Assembly (NCBI GenBank): GCA_035578155.1
Contig: JAPWDM010000047.1
Location: 248,001-312,000, forward strand
Length of the DNA: 64,000 bases
From: Brachynemurus nebulosus
Taxonomy: Eukaryota > Arthropoda > Insecta > Neuroptera > Myrmeleontidae
Direction of reading: 5' to 3'
The translations under genes and the position numbers were made by a program. Numbering within the stretch: position 1 is the stretch's first letter; each line of letters opens with the position of its first letter. Positions 12,884 through 25,178 of this stretch are shown here, piece after piece. The notes beneath the pieces are model-generated. The model did not search any database. It was not told where the DNA came from and was given only the letters and a program-made list of their open reading frames with translations.

Positions 12884-13901
12884 GGCTGCAGATACACGAG
12901 ACACTTTTGGTGTCTAGAGTAGGTCTATAGATCAAATGTCGGTGTGTATATCTACAGCAATGAGAACAGTGTCGCTAACAACAGTCCGTAATCTAGCGAG
13001 ACTGTGTAGACACTGCTCTAGCTAGTAAAATTGCATAGGTGTAAACACTGCGATAAATTTTCAAATCGGTATGACATTTTTTCATACACTCGCAGAAGAG
13101 AGATAGATTCATGGTACATAATTAAATGTACATAATTACCAACAATTTTTTTAGAATTTTACTTTATGGTATAGAAATGAATTACATCACAACAAAGTTG
13201 ATAACTTTTGTTTTCATTCAATATAAAAATGTTAATTGATAAATATTATCTAAATTATACTGTGTTGAGAAGTGTTTATTTAATTGTATACAAGGTTTTT
13301 TATAGATTGGAGGATAAAGAAATAATTATAATTTTTTTTTTTTAAATTCCCCGCTTAAAATTTATTATTTTGTACATAGTACACTTGTCAATTTATCTAC
13401 ACCGAAAAATAACTAAATAACATTTTACCATATTTATGGTTTTATTTCATTCGCAAGTGTCTAAAGGAGTTTCCACATTCTCGCCGAGGTTGGACGAAAC
13501 GAGAATGTAGAGGGTCATTTCGTTGTGTCTCGCGGTTGGTGTTTCTGAATAGTTACCAACCTCAGCGAGGAACTCGACGAGGAACCTCGTCCAACCTCGG
13601 CGAGAATGTGGAGACTCCTTAAAAAATAATTTTATTACAAGTTTATTACACTTTTTTCATGATTCACTCTTTTGTGTATCATATATGTTACTTGACATTT
13701 TGTCATTTTGTCATTTTAAGGTTATTCACTGGGAAGGTTATCGATTAAAAATCGATTTTCGTGTGAACAGCTCAGACACATGTTGCGTACATTTATGTAC
13801 AGACACTATCCAGACACAAAAAATTTGTTGAAGTGTGAACAGTAAAGAAATTTATGTCTGACATTTGTGTCGACATTTTGATGTCTCGTGTATCCCGGGC
13901 C
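12884..13901. mobile_element. 1018-bp PIF/Harbinger-like element, TTA duplication
   Basis: The left end GGCTGCAGATACACGAGAC is matched by the inverse of the right end, GGCCCGGGATACACGAGAC. TTA flanks both ends (12881-12883 and 13902-13904). No transposase frame remains. A second, smaller MITE (13465-13619) is inserted within it. Confidence 0.8.
13465..13619. mobile_element. 155-bp MITE nested in the preceding element
   Basis: 33-bp terminal inverted repeats with one mismatch begin AGGAGTTTCCACATTCTCG on the left and AGGAGTCTCCACATTCTCG on the right complement. TAA flanks both ends (13462-13464 and 13620-13622). The GC-rich ends contrast with the host sequence. The near-identical arms suggest recent insertion into an older PIF/Harbinger-like element. 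Confidence 0.85.
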
Positions 13902-13904
13902 TTA

Positions 13905-14668
13905 GGTTAAGTGCTTATCTGAAAGAAAAACTATCGAAAGTTGCTCTCGAGAGTCGTAATTTGAAGTGAGCACATAACTGGTACTATCCGACAGTTTGTG
14001 CGAAAAGTCTCGGAGAGTAAACAAATTTCTAATTTTCTCAACTGACAAGTATAAACTCGTTTCTCAGACTGTTACTTTCAAAATTCGAAACACGTTTGAA
14101 CAGTGACAGTACTCACAGCTATCTTTACATGTATTGATTTTGTATGTTGTTTTTATTGGTACTAATTTGTCATATGTAGGATTTTACACTTTGTTTAATA
14201 AAAATCTATTAAATTGAATAGGTATTTAAAAAATTTAAATATCAGAGTTAATATTATTGAAATTAATTTAAAAATTGATTAAAGAAGGAACTACAAATTA
14301 ATAAAATATTTTTCAAAAATAATGTTTTTTTAAGGTCGAAGACACGAAAATTATAAAAGTTGTCATAAAAATCAAATACTTTTTATAAATGTATTTATGT
14401 TGATATTCAACACAAGAAATTCAGTGTAGGTACGATAATTTGAGAAATAAAGAGAAATTTTTTTAAACAATTGTTTCTTTATTAAAAAATAAATGAAGAA
14501 AATTTTTTTGCAGTGTCTATAACTTTTTTTGACGTCTATGGTAAACATTAATCGAATTAATTTCTGTTAATCAAAATCTGATATCAACTGTCGATTATTG
14601 GGTTTTGAGTCAACATGGTTTTGAGATCGCTGTTGGAGATTCTGCTGTCAAACAGCAACAAGGAATGA
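13905..14668. other. Stretch without genes
   Basis: AT-rich sequence with no protein-like frame and no clear repeat boundary. Confidence 0.4.
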
Positions 14669-14839
14669 ATACCCCTGTCGCAGCATCCTGCATAACATAG
14701 CGAATTTCCATTTACAAAAGGACGTTTTTCTCGGAAACTAGTTGATATAGAGTAATTGTAAATAAAAAAACCTTCTTTATGTGATTTTTCCGCCTCATTC
14801 CGACAAATTTTTTTCACGAAAAATGTCCAAAACCCCGTA
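14669..14839 (+). repeat. M-family terminus fragment
   Basis: It begins atacccctgtcgcagcatcc and then has cataacatagcgaatttcc, the second terminus of the M family. The fragment continues into tttctcggaaactagttga and stops at a foldback. The same terminus is seen at 23781, 25482 (inverted), 31797 (inverted) and 34461. Confidence 0.7.
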
Positions 14840-15621
14840 GTTTATAACTTTTTAGTGGCTTGACGGATTTGGCTGGAATTTTTATATGTTTTAGATACCT
14901 CTATAGTGTACCTCAGAAAAAATTATCAACTTCAAAAAAAAATTATAACCCCCCCCCCAAAAAAAAAATTGTTTAATTTTTCAATATTTTTTTTTATCAA
15001 CTTGTAGCTATGGTACAATCACCAAAATTTTTTTCACCAAAGTGTTTGGCTGATTGCGGAATTTGAAGATTTGAGTCGACCATTTTTTTTTTCAAAAACT
15101 AAGCAATCAGAAATGTTCTTATGAACATATTCAAAATGTGTAAACGATTTCCAATCGATTGAGTACCCGGAAGCCTATGCCTATCTCTAAAAAATATTCT
15201 CGGACATTCAATTTTTTTAACTATGATGCACCCGGAAGAAAATTCTGGAAAAATTATATGTTCTATTAATCATAGTGAGGAGCCTGTAGAAATATTTTGG
15301 TGATTGTACAACGAACATAACTTCGAAAAAAAAAATCTTTTTGGACATTTTATTTTTTTTAACTATGACGCACCCGGAGAAAAAATCTGAAAAATTATGT
15401 TATATCGGTCATAGTAGGAAGCCTGCAAAAAAATTTTGGTGATTGTACTATAGCTACAAGTTGATGAAAAAAAATGTTGAAAAATTAAACAATTTTTTTT
15501 TGTGGGGGGGGGTTATAATTTTTTTTTGAAGTTGATAATTTTTTCTGAGGTACACTATAGAGGTATCTAAAACATATAAAAATTCCAGCCAAATCCGTCA
15601 AGCCACTAAAAAGTTATAAAC
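14840..15621. mobile_element. 782-bp foldback element
   Basis: The outer arms begin gtttataactttttagtggc at 14840 and end with its exact inverse at 15621. Pairing extends inward across about 150 bp on each side, including a poly-C/poly-G stretch and the caacttgtagctat segment. The interior carries two diverged direct repeats around acgcacccgga. Target duplication is not clear. Confidence 0.7.
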
Positions 15622-15639
15622 TTTTTGTGATTTTCAAAA

Positions 15640-15785
15640 AATATTTTTTCCCCCCAAAGGGTGAGTTTTTAAGGGTTGAAACTCAGTAAATTGTAATCAT
15701 ATATCGAAAGCAGTTAGCAGAAAAAAAACCAACACAATTCGTGCGGGGGCATTTCTACCCATGCTTATCCGCCAATAGCCTTTGA
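15640..15785 (+). repeat. H-family fragment
   Basis: It contains gagtttttaagggttgaa, cagttagcag and ccatgcttatccgcca. These are the near-terminal blocks of the H family seen at 42900-43020 and 63590-63690. It switches directly to M-family sequence at about 15786. Confidence 0.7.
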
Positions 15786-16085
15786 GTGAATATTATTTTC
15801 GGTTCCTAGGGACCTCAAAACAAATTTCTGCCATGGTCCCGGGTTTAAGTCGCGTCATGACAGTGGCTGTAATAGCTGAATTCCATTCTTGGACGACTTT
15901 CAAGTTTTCAAAAATTTTTGAATAAGTGGAAATTTTGGCAAAAGACTAATATTTTTCAAGAACAAAACCAATGTTCCTGGCATCCGACGTGTCTGGCTGA
16001 CAAACTCACCCAAGGGTTTGGGACTTCCAATGTTTTCACCAAGTTTCGTAAAAATTGGATACTTCCTTCGAGAGTTATCGCGCGG

Positions 16086-16165
<80 letters not shown>

Positions 16166-16430
16166 CTATATATAGATATATATATACACATATATATATA
16201 TATACATATATACATATAAATTTTAGTGACTATTATTTTCGATTTCTAGGGACCTCAAAACAAATTTCTGTCATAGTCCCGGGCTCAGGTCATGCCCCCC
16301 GCGTCATGACAGTGGCTGTAATAGCTGAATTCCATTCTGGAAATTTTATCATATATTTATGTTAACTTTCAAAATAATCGCCTGTATATGTTAAATAATA
16401 GCTGAATTCCATTCTGGAAATTCGCTAAAA
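15786..16430 (+). repeat. M-family copies with (AC)n(TA)n core
   Basis: A partial M arm (15786-15900) is followed by a short-form M copy. That copy has tcctggcatccgacgtgtct, then gagttatcgcgcggac, (AC)n at 16085-16103 and (TA)n from 16104, then the gacctcaaaacaaatttctg, gtcatgacagtggctgtaat and gctgaattcc blocks. The open frames across it are microsatellite artefacts. Confidence 0.75.
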
Positions 16431-16726
16431 TTTAAGACTTGTTTACATAAAAATCTTTGTTTACTTTAAAAATTTTCTCACCTAGACTGTATATGTATAT
16501 ACAACACACACAAATCGTACGCATAATGGTAGTACGGATAATGAAATGGTCTTGTACCCTTATACATGTATCACAATAAAATTATGTGATCGTGTCAAAA
16601 AGGATATCGTATGCATATAATATATGTTATATACAAAATATCCATATTGTGTCGAATATGTACTTAGTTAGAATGTGATTAAATTCACACTTTATACGAT
16701 AAAATAATCACATTCTAAACAACATC
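16431..16726. other. Stretch without genes
   Basis: Contains short dinucleotide runs and a weak inverted repeat (attctaa and ttagaat near 16666-16720). Nothing else is recognised. Confidence 0.35.
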
Positions 16727-17013
16727 GTTTTTCTCGGAAACTAGTTGACATAGAAAAAAAGTTTAAAGACCTTTTTTATGTAGTTTTTTCTTCTCTTTTA
16801 AATGGTGTAAAAAAATTTCGCAAAAATTTTTGAATAAGTGGAAATTTTGGCAAAAAACTAATTTTTTGCAAGAACAAAAACCATGTTCCTGGCATCCGAC
16901 GTGTCTGGCTGAAGAACTCATCCAAGATTTTTCGACTTCCAACGTTCTCACCAAATTTCGTAAACCTAGGACATTTCGTTCGAGAGTTATCGTGCGGACA
17001 CAAATATATATAA

Positions 17014-17073
<60 letters not shown>

Positions 17074-17165
17074 TTTAGTGAATATTATTTTCGGTTCCTA
17101 GGGACCTCAAAACAAATTTCTGCCATGGTCCCGAGTTCAGGTCGCGTCATGACAGTGGCTGTAAT

Positions 17166-19138
17166 GGTTCCGCGACAAAATAACCGCGGACAAAATAACC
17201 GAATGACAAAATAACCGCACGACAAAATAACCTTAGACAAAGTAACTGTGGACAAAATAACCGCACGACAAAATAACCAAACGACAAAATAACTTTAAAG
17301 TTTATTTATTTATTATTTTGTTAACTCTTTATAAGATATTGGCATAATAAATGTAATAAATCTAAATTACAAAGATAATACTGTAGCAATATCTTGTAAA
17401 TATTTTTTTTTGTTCTGACTAGATACTAGATGACAGTATCTAGACTAAACTAACTTATAACCTTCGGGTAAAGAGTAACCTTAACAAACCTCACCACCTA
17501 CTTTTTAAATGAAAGTCGAAGTATATTGTCAAAACTAACTAAACTAACCTAACCTTAACTAACCTCACCACTTATAACCTTAACCTAATTAGTTTTTATA
17601 TCAAAGTCGAAGTATATTGTCAAAACTAACTAAACTAACCTTACCTTAACTAACCTCACCACCTATAACCTTAACCTAATTAGTTTTTATACCAAAGTCG
17701 AAGTATATTGTCAAAACTAACAAAACTAACCTAACCTGAACTAACCTCATCACCTATAACCTTAACCTAATTAGTTTTTATGTCAAAGTCGAAGTATATT
17801 GTCAAAACTAACTAAACTAACCTAACCTTAACTAACCTCACCACGTATAACCTTAACCTAATTAGTCTTTATATCAAAGTCGAAGTATATTGTCAAAACT
17901 AACTAAACTAACCTGACCTTAACTAACCTCACCACCTATAACCTTAACCTAATTAGTTTTTATACCAAAGTCGAAGTATATTGTCAAAACTAACAAAACT
18001 AACCTAACCTTAACTAACCTCACCACCTATAACCTTAACCTAATTAGTTTTTATACCAAAGTCGAAGTATATTGTCAAAACTAACTAAACTAACCTAACC
18101 TTAACTAACCTCACCACCTATAACCTTAACCTAATTAGTTTTTATACCAAAGTCGAAGTATATTGTCAAAACTAACCTAACCTGAACTAACCTCACTACC
18201 TCTAACCTTAACCTAATTAGTTTTTATATCAAAGTCGAAGTATATTGTCAAAACTAACTAAACTAACCTAACCTTAACTAACCTCACCACCTATAACCTT
18301 AACCTAATTAGTTTTTATACCAGAGTCGAAGTATATTGTCAAAACTAACTAAACTAACCTAACCTTAACTAACCTCACCACCTATAACCTTAACCTAATT
18401 AGTTTTTATACTAAAGTCGAAGTATATTGTCAAAACTAACTAAACTAACCTAACCTTAATTAACCTCACAACCTATAACCTTAACCTAATTAGTTTTTAT
18501 ACCAAAGTCGAAGTATATTGTCAAAACTAACTAAACTAACCTAACCTTAACTAACCTCACCACCTATAACCTTAACCTAATTAGTTTTTATACCAAAGCC
18601 GAAGTATATTGTCAAAACTAACTAAACTAACCTAACCTTAACTAACCTCACGACCTATAACCTTAACCTAATTAGCTTTTATGTCAAAGTCGAAGTATAT
18701 TGTCAAAACTAACTAAACTAACCTAACCTTAACTAACCTCACCACCGATTTTTCAAAATAATGTTTCCCAAGCTTAGCTTTTTAAATACAATAGTTTTCA
18801 CCCATTAACGTTCGTTTTTAAACGCAATAGTTTAAATACCAATATTTAAGGTCTATTGCAATTTAGCCATCTTTTATATACAGGGAGCAAAAAAAAATCT
18901 TAATCATATCACAGCCGCATGTACCCTAACTCAAAAGAATAATTAATGATGTTTATTTTGTTGTTCGGTTATTTTGTCGTTTGGTTGTTTTGTCGTGCGG
19001 TTATTTTGTCCACAGTTATTTTGTCTAAGGTTATTTTGTCGTGCGGTTATTTTGTCGTTCAGTTATTTTGTCCACGGTTATTTTGTCGCGGTTGTTTTGT
19101 CGCGGTTATTTTGTCCACAGTTATTTAGTCGCGGCACC
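17166..19138. mobile_element. 1973-bp foldback element with 9-bp target duplication
   Basis: The termini are GGTTCCGCGAC on the left and the inverse of GTCGCGGCACC on the right (GGTGCCGCGAC). They are flanked on both sides by GGCTGTAAT (17157-17165 and 19139-19147). The arms consist of gacaaaataacc modules separated by 2-4 bp, nine or so on each side and inverted relative to each other. The interior holds a 91-bp tandem array. A 9-bp duplication and modular arms resemble Mutator-like and Foldback elements; no transposase is present, so the superfamily is an inference. It was inserted into an existing M repeat. Confidence 0.85.
17470..18745. repeat. 91-bp tandem array, 14 units, inside the foldback
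   Basis: The anchor gtatattgtcaaaactaac recurs at 17521, 17612, 17703, 17794, 17885, 17976, 18067, 18158, 18240, 18331, 18422, 18513, 18604 and 18695. Every step is exactly 91 bp except one of 82 bp, where a 9-bp taaactaac-like segment is missing. Units are over 90% alike by eye. Each contains cctaaccttaactaacc and cctaattag, so the array is rich in CCTAA words. No coding potential. Confidence 0.95.
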
Positions 19139-19176
19139 GGCTGTAATAGCTGAATTCCATTCTGGAAATTCGCTAA

Positions 19177-20822
19177 AAAGTACCCTCAAGTGGATAACAA
19201 ACTATCAACTTTCTGAATAGTTACTTTTGCATTGCAAATACTCTCAAGTGTACAATAGTCTATTAACTTTCTAGAGAGTTGCTTCTGTAAATTTCTCTCC
19301 AGTGGACACGTAGCCTTAGACTTTGAAGATTTGAAAATATTTATTTTTAAAGCCAATACTTCAGACAGTACTAGCCAGAAGTTTTTAAAGCCAATACTTC
19401 TCAACTATTTATTTATTTCATAAGAATAAAATTAGCCCTATAGTGACGGGTAAAATGTAAGACTATTTATGAAGAATTTTTATCCTCGTTCAAAAATAGA
19501 ATCTATTCAATTTTATCTTTGTACGACTAACATAAAAAGTCCAAAAAAATAGGAAACACACACTAACTTACAAACGTACTTGATTAGGTACACTGAAATA
19601 AATCTACACATAATTATTCAGTTAATACTGCATTTACACGGCTCTAAGCCAATTATAAAAGAATTACAACAATGCTCAAATATGGTCCACATTAACAAAT
19701 AAGTAAATTATGCAGTTTACACAAAGCTAAGACACCGTACTTGATACCGACAAGTCGAATATCTACACAATGTTCTTCAAAATATCTGCCGTATAAAAAC
19801 GGACGTAGGTGTACAATTCTGTACATATACAAACGACGTTACATTGAATAATGCGTGCCCAAAATATTACATACAATTTTGTTTTAAGCGATAGAACTTA
19901 TCAAGTAAAACTTTACATCGGGACTAGGGAATATAAAGATACAATCATGAATACTTTTGTGCTAACGTCAGTCGACAACGTTACCTATAGCAGCAACCAG
20001 TTACGTTAAGATAACGCTTTGCTTTGCTTTGCTTTCACTACGACATAGCACCATTCGTTCATTTGGTATGCCTAACCATACCGCCTATTGTATATAACAT
20101 GTCATGTGACATAGTCACGTAAAGGAAAGACCCCTCTGGTAGCGACATGTTAAGAATTCATATTACGGTATGGCTACTACCGCCGCGCCAGCCACTACTG
20201 TACTAGGTACTAACTTTTGTAGCACAACGTACCGAAAGCTCCGTGAGAGCTTACAATGTTCTACATCAAAATGTATTTCACATAGAGCCATTGTAAAACC
20301 ATAGAATTTTTTTTTTAAAGAAAATACTTGACAAATTAACAACGTTCAAACGAAAACTGTATCAAGTTCCCACATTCTAAGCACCAAGTTTTAGTATAAA
20401 GATTTTAACGTGCTCTGCCGTAACAGTTGGTGTGAGATATATGTAATAAATTAATTATATAAAATGATGCATCAGAAGATTCTAAATCTTTGGTCACCAT
20501 TAGAGACAATTAATTCGGTGTGAGCTTGAACATGTTATCTGGCATAGGAAAAGTAAAAAAAAAACTGTTTACTGGTATTGATGATAAAAGAACATGACTC
20601 ATATCTAAGATTCGTTTATTTTCTTAGGGTGTAGAGCCATTATCATCAGTAAACTAGATACACCTTGGATAATATAATGTCTCGTCAGATACTCAATTAT
20701 TACTCTAGGTAGTACCTACCGATGACGAATAAATCACGAGACCCACTTCGAAAACTACTAATAAATTATAAATTAATTTTTCCCGTTCATAATGTATAAT
20801 GTGCATAATTATATTTCATACA
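19177..20822. other. Stretch without genes
   Basis: A diverged direct repeat (actctcaagtg, then tcaactttct) lies at 19190-19300, and agccaatacttc occurs twice near 19350-19400. A gctttgctttgctttc run is at 20024. No gene, RNA gene or bounded element was identified. Confidence 0.4.
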
Positions 20823-20824
20823 TA

Positions 20825-22423
20825 CAGTGTCTTTCATAAAGTTCGCATCATATGGAAAACTTTTTAACTATTGATGTTTGAAAAATATCTTACAAGGAGC
20901 ATCACGGAGGTGTACCCCTCCGATTTTGTTTATTCTTTGATATGTTGTAGAACATCGAAAAATAAGAGACACGTATTTTTTTAGCGGCTGTAAAACGGTT
21001 TGAAGTGGTGAAATCACGTTTCAAAAATTGGGGTAAAAAATTAATTTGTTAAATATCTCGAAAACGGTAAGAGATAGAGCAAAAGTTTAAATTAGCGATA
21101 TTTCTCTTTTTTAAAGAGCTATCTATTGATGTGCAACTTGTTTAAATTACATTAACAGGGGTGGTTGGGGGTTAGAATTTAGGGGTTAACTTTACGAAAA
21201 GAGGGTTAAAAATACAATATATTAAAATTTTGTTTACAAATTTCAAATCTACGTGAAAAAATCTAATTGATTTGTTTGCTCAATTTCATAATATTAAGTT
21301 TAGGCGTGAGTAACTAAAGGGTGACTGTGTTGATATAATCATACTATTTGAATAATTTAGCAACTACTCCATGGAAAATAGCTTAAAACAATATTATAAC
21401 AACGTAAAAATGATATTCTCGAATTCAAAATTCAGTTTGATTAACATTGAAGAGAGGGAGGGGGGTGAGTCACCCTCTTAAATTACACTACGTTTTCATA
21501 CACTCATTTATATTATTAAAATATTAACATACTTGCGGAGGATAATAATGTCAAAATAAGTGTTTCGAAAGTTATACTATCGTATGTATTATTCATCTTC
21601 AAATATATCGTTATTTTCGAAATCGATAATTTTCGATAACGAAAACTATATTTTGATAATCGTAATACGTTTGGAACGCCCATAACTTGCTACCCTTATT
21701 TAATACATATACACTAATACTAAAAAAAATGACTGAATGTAATTTAAGATGGTGACTCCCCCTCCCCCCCAATGTTGCTCAAACTGAATTTTGAATTCGA
21801 GAATATCATTTTCACGTTATTACGATTGTTCTTAGCTATTTTACATGAAGCAGTTCTTGAATTGCTCAAATAGTATGATTATGTCAACACAGTCACCCTC
21901 TAGTTACTTACCCCTAAACTAAATAATATGAAATTGAGCAAAAACAGGTCAATTAGACTTTTTCACGTAGATTTGAAATCTGTAAACAAAATTTTAATAT
22001 ATTGTATTTTTAACCCTCTTTTCATAAAGTTAACCCCTAAATTTTAACCCCCAACCACTCCTGTTGATGTAATTTAAACAAGTTGCATATCAATAGATAG
22101 CTCTTTAAAAAAGAGCAATATCGCGAATTCAAACTTTTGCTCTATCTCTTACCGTTTTCGAGATACTTAACAAATTAAATTTTTACCCCAATTTTTGAAG
22201 GGTGCTTTCACCCCTTCAAACCATTTTACAGCCGCTAAAAAAATACGTGTCTCTTATTTTTCAATGTTCTACAACATATCAAAGAATAAACAAAATCGGA
22301 GTGGTACACCCCCGTGATGCTCCTTGTTAGTAGGGTTTAATGGAGTAACTCATTAAAATATTTTTAAAAAAATTAATAGTAAAAACTAGTTTTTATATGG
22401 TGCGAATTTTATGAAAGATGCTT
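20825..22423. mobile_element. Tc1/mariner-type non-autonomous element, TA duplication, carrying a nested foldback
   Basis: The left end CAGTGTCTTTCATAAAG and the inverse of the right end (AAGCATCTTTCATAAAA) pair, and pairing continues through ttcgca-catat. TA flanks both ends (20823-20824 and 22424-22425). Most of its length is the inserted foldback at 20893-22326, so the host element was only about 165 bp. Confidence 0.7.
20893..22326. mobile_element. 1434-bp foldback element, TTA duplication
   Basis: The ends are CAAGGAGCATCACGG and its inverse. TTA flanks both sides (20890-20892 and 22327-22329). The arms extend several hundred bases, including atgttgtagaaca, agagatagagcaaaagttt and aagagctatctattg blocks. 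The same blocks form the arms of the foldback at 50490-52293, so the two are family members with different outer ends. Both begin CAAG and both have a 3-bp TNA duplication. There is no coding capacity. Confidence 0.8.
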
Positions 22424-23780
22424 TATAGCTTTCAGAAGTTACTTTTATAAAATCAAATTAAATAATTAATTAAAACTTACCGTTAGTAGAAATAACGAAA
22501 GTACTGCCTTGTAAATCTTCGCATATTTTAACCTCCGCTTAGTAAAAGCAATCTGGGCTGAAGCTGAACAAATAAAGATAACTGTTTAAGACAATTTCTT
22601 AAAGACGCACTCTCCTTCTTATAGCATTTTGAGGAAATCTAAGCAATAATGAGCTAACTTTGTCCAAAAATTATTCTTGGTTGTGAAATTCGCAATTTTC
22701 AAAATTTATTATTTTTATTTAAGGCAGATGATAGCATAGTCTCAGCATAATTCAACACAATTCTTTCGGTTTAAAAAAAAAAAGATGGCGAGTCTAACGC
22801 TATGGACATCAATTTGAGTTCGATTACACATAATGAATCGTAAGAAAAGTAAAATCACAAGCAACGTGATTCCTCTTTTCGACACAAGAATATTCAAGTC
22901 TGATATCGACTTTTCGACTATCGTCTCATTCTGCAGCAGTATGGACAAGTACGTAACGTATACGTACTTATACCTACTGTAGACTTCTATAGTCATTCTT
23001 TATACGTTGTCTTATTACTGCAGCGTTACCTGCATTGGTTAGAAACAGTCCTAATCAAAAATCCTATTATTATTTTACAATATACGTGTGTTATGTGTGT
23101 TTGCACAACTATCCCAGTTTGCCTACTGGTAATGATGCTTTTAAGATAAAATGTCTTTTCATTTGAAAGTTACTCTCATTGCCATTGATAATATTGCTTG
23201 CCTTTACAGCTCTACGACTCTACTCTACTGCCTACTTTAATAAATTTGTGTTTTATAAAATGTATTGTTACAAAACAATTCAATTATTTTCTGAATGTTC
23301 AACGATAAAGTTTTATTAGTTGAAATTTTCTAATTATCATTAAAAATGAAAATAATCTTAAAAGCTTTAGGAAAAAAAAGAATTCTTTTTTTCAACTGCT
23401 TCAAATTAAGTAAAAAGGTTGCCACATTTTTTTTTTTTTTTTTTTGATAAAACCATTCAAATCGACAAAACACCTTTCAATTAATTAATAACATAGGTAA
23501 AACTGGAATTCAATGTCTTTTCGCTAGCGAATTAACGAAATTGAATTTTCTTTTGTGTGGCTATTAAAACCTCTGAAAATATTTGCTAGTAGTAAATTGG
23601 AATTCAACTAGAAACCAAATTTTTAATTATCTCAAAAGACACCAAGTACCATATTATATTAAACAGGCTAATTATTAATGATACATATAGCTAGGAAGCT
23701 GGTGGCAATTTTGGTACATATATGATTTCATCGTCATTGGTACTAATATAATATATGTTTACTACTGTGCGGATAAGAAA
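22424..23780. other. Stretch without genes
   Basis: AT-rich, with no protein-like frame. The 84-codon minus-strand frame at 22742-22996 has no recognisable feature. Confidence 0.4.
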
Positions 23781-24090
23781 ATACTCCTGTCACCACATCC
23801 TGCATAACATAGCGAATTTTCAGTAATAAAAATTATTTTTTCTCGAAAATCGGTTTAAATATAATAATGGCTCAAAAACTTACGTGAATTTTCCCGCTCT
23901 TTACCATGGAGTAAAAAAATATGTAACAACTTTTGAAATTTGGCTTTTGGCAAAAAATTAATTTCTACCAAATGTCCAAAATACCTTACTTCATCGGACG
24001 TATTTAGTTAACTGACTTATTCAAGCTTTTCGGACTTCCAAAGTTTTCTCCAAATTTCGTAAAAGTGGAATGTAGATTAGAACATTTAAT
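23781..24090 (+). repeat. Half copy of the M family
   Basis: It begins atactcctgtcaccacatcc and cataacatagcgaatttt. It follows the M order as far as the gttttctccaaatttcgtaa block and then stops. The next M copy begins inverted at 24117. Confidence 0.7.
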
Positions 24091-24116
24091 ACTACCCACA
24101 TCATTTTCTGTCTTTT

Positions 24117-25045
24117 AGCGAATTTTAGAATTCAAATCCAGCTATTACGCCCACTGCCATGGCGCGATTTGAATCAGGGACTATGATTGAAATTTGTTTT
24201 GAGATACCTATACGGAGAGAAAAATCATATAATTTTTGCAGATAAAATTTCAGAAAAATTACCATGCTCTTTTATAATGCGTGCGCTATCGACGACCAAA
24301 ATAAAAAATATGTGCTAGCATGGTAAAATTTAATGTGCTAACATAACTTTTATCACACTCTTATGCATATATGTTACAGTTTAATTCTTCTTGTCGTACT
24401 CTTTCATTTGCGCATCTGACCCGCAATCTTATGTTGCTTGGGCGGTACCTGTAAAAACTTCGAACCTGTAAGAACTTTATGATGCATACATAAAGGATTG
24501 CCAACAATATATTCTAATACTAAAGATAGTGAAGTAACAAAATGATGAATTAAAAGGTGACATCTCCGTCCTCTAACACAGTGTAATGAATACTGCTTGC
24601 TGCTTGTAAGACAGTCTAATGGATCAAGGTGCTTGGTCCGACCCGTCCGACCAAGTTGGTCGTCCAAGCCTATGGTTGGCTATGTGACTTGCTATGAGTG
24701 AGGTACATTTCAACAGCGTTCACAACACACACAACCTTCTTTCTCTTTCTTTCTTTCTACTATTAGCAGATAGCATTTCAAATATTATAATACAGCATGG
24801 TAATTTTTGTAAGAAAAACAATTAAAAAATATTTTTTTGTCGGCAATGGAACTTTTTACTGTGCTGCTTTACAAATTTTACGGAGCTAATATTACGGAAA
24901 CAATATTCTATCCTTTAAATTTTCTATGATTAATTATAATTTTTATATCTTTACCGTACAAAATTGAATATGTTCGCCTTTTACACGTCGATTGTAGTGC
25001 TGAGCACAGTAATTTTGATATGAATTTTCTCTCCGTGTAGAAACC

Positions 25046-25090
<45 letters not shown>

Positions 25091-25092
25091 GC

Positions 25093-25178
<86 letters not shown>

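Larger units (their letters stand above)
16727..19176 (+). repeat. M-family copy split by a foldback insertion
   Basis: The left part (16727-17165) runs from tttctcggaaactagttga through a (TA)n core to gacagtggctgtaat. The right part (19139-19176) resumes at ggctgtaatagctgaattcc. Intact paralogues near 15858 and 16305 read straight through this point, giving an empty-site comparison for the element at 17166-19138. Confidence 0.85.

Noticed and set aside
17470..18745. CRISPR-like regularly spaced repeat
   Set aside because: The repeat is continuous with a 91-bp period, has no variable spacers, and lies in a eukaryotic transposon.
17470..18745. Interstitial telomeric (CCTAA)n repeat
   Set aside because: CCTAA words are frequent but embedded in a longer 91-bp unit and never form a pure 5-bp array.
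24404..24667. 87-codon minus-strand frame inside the MITE
   Set aside because: The homologous MITE copy at 25777-26578 does not preserve the frame.
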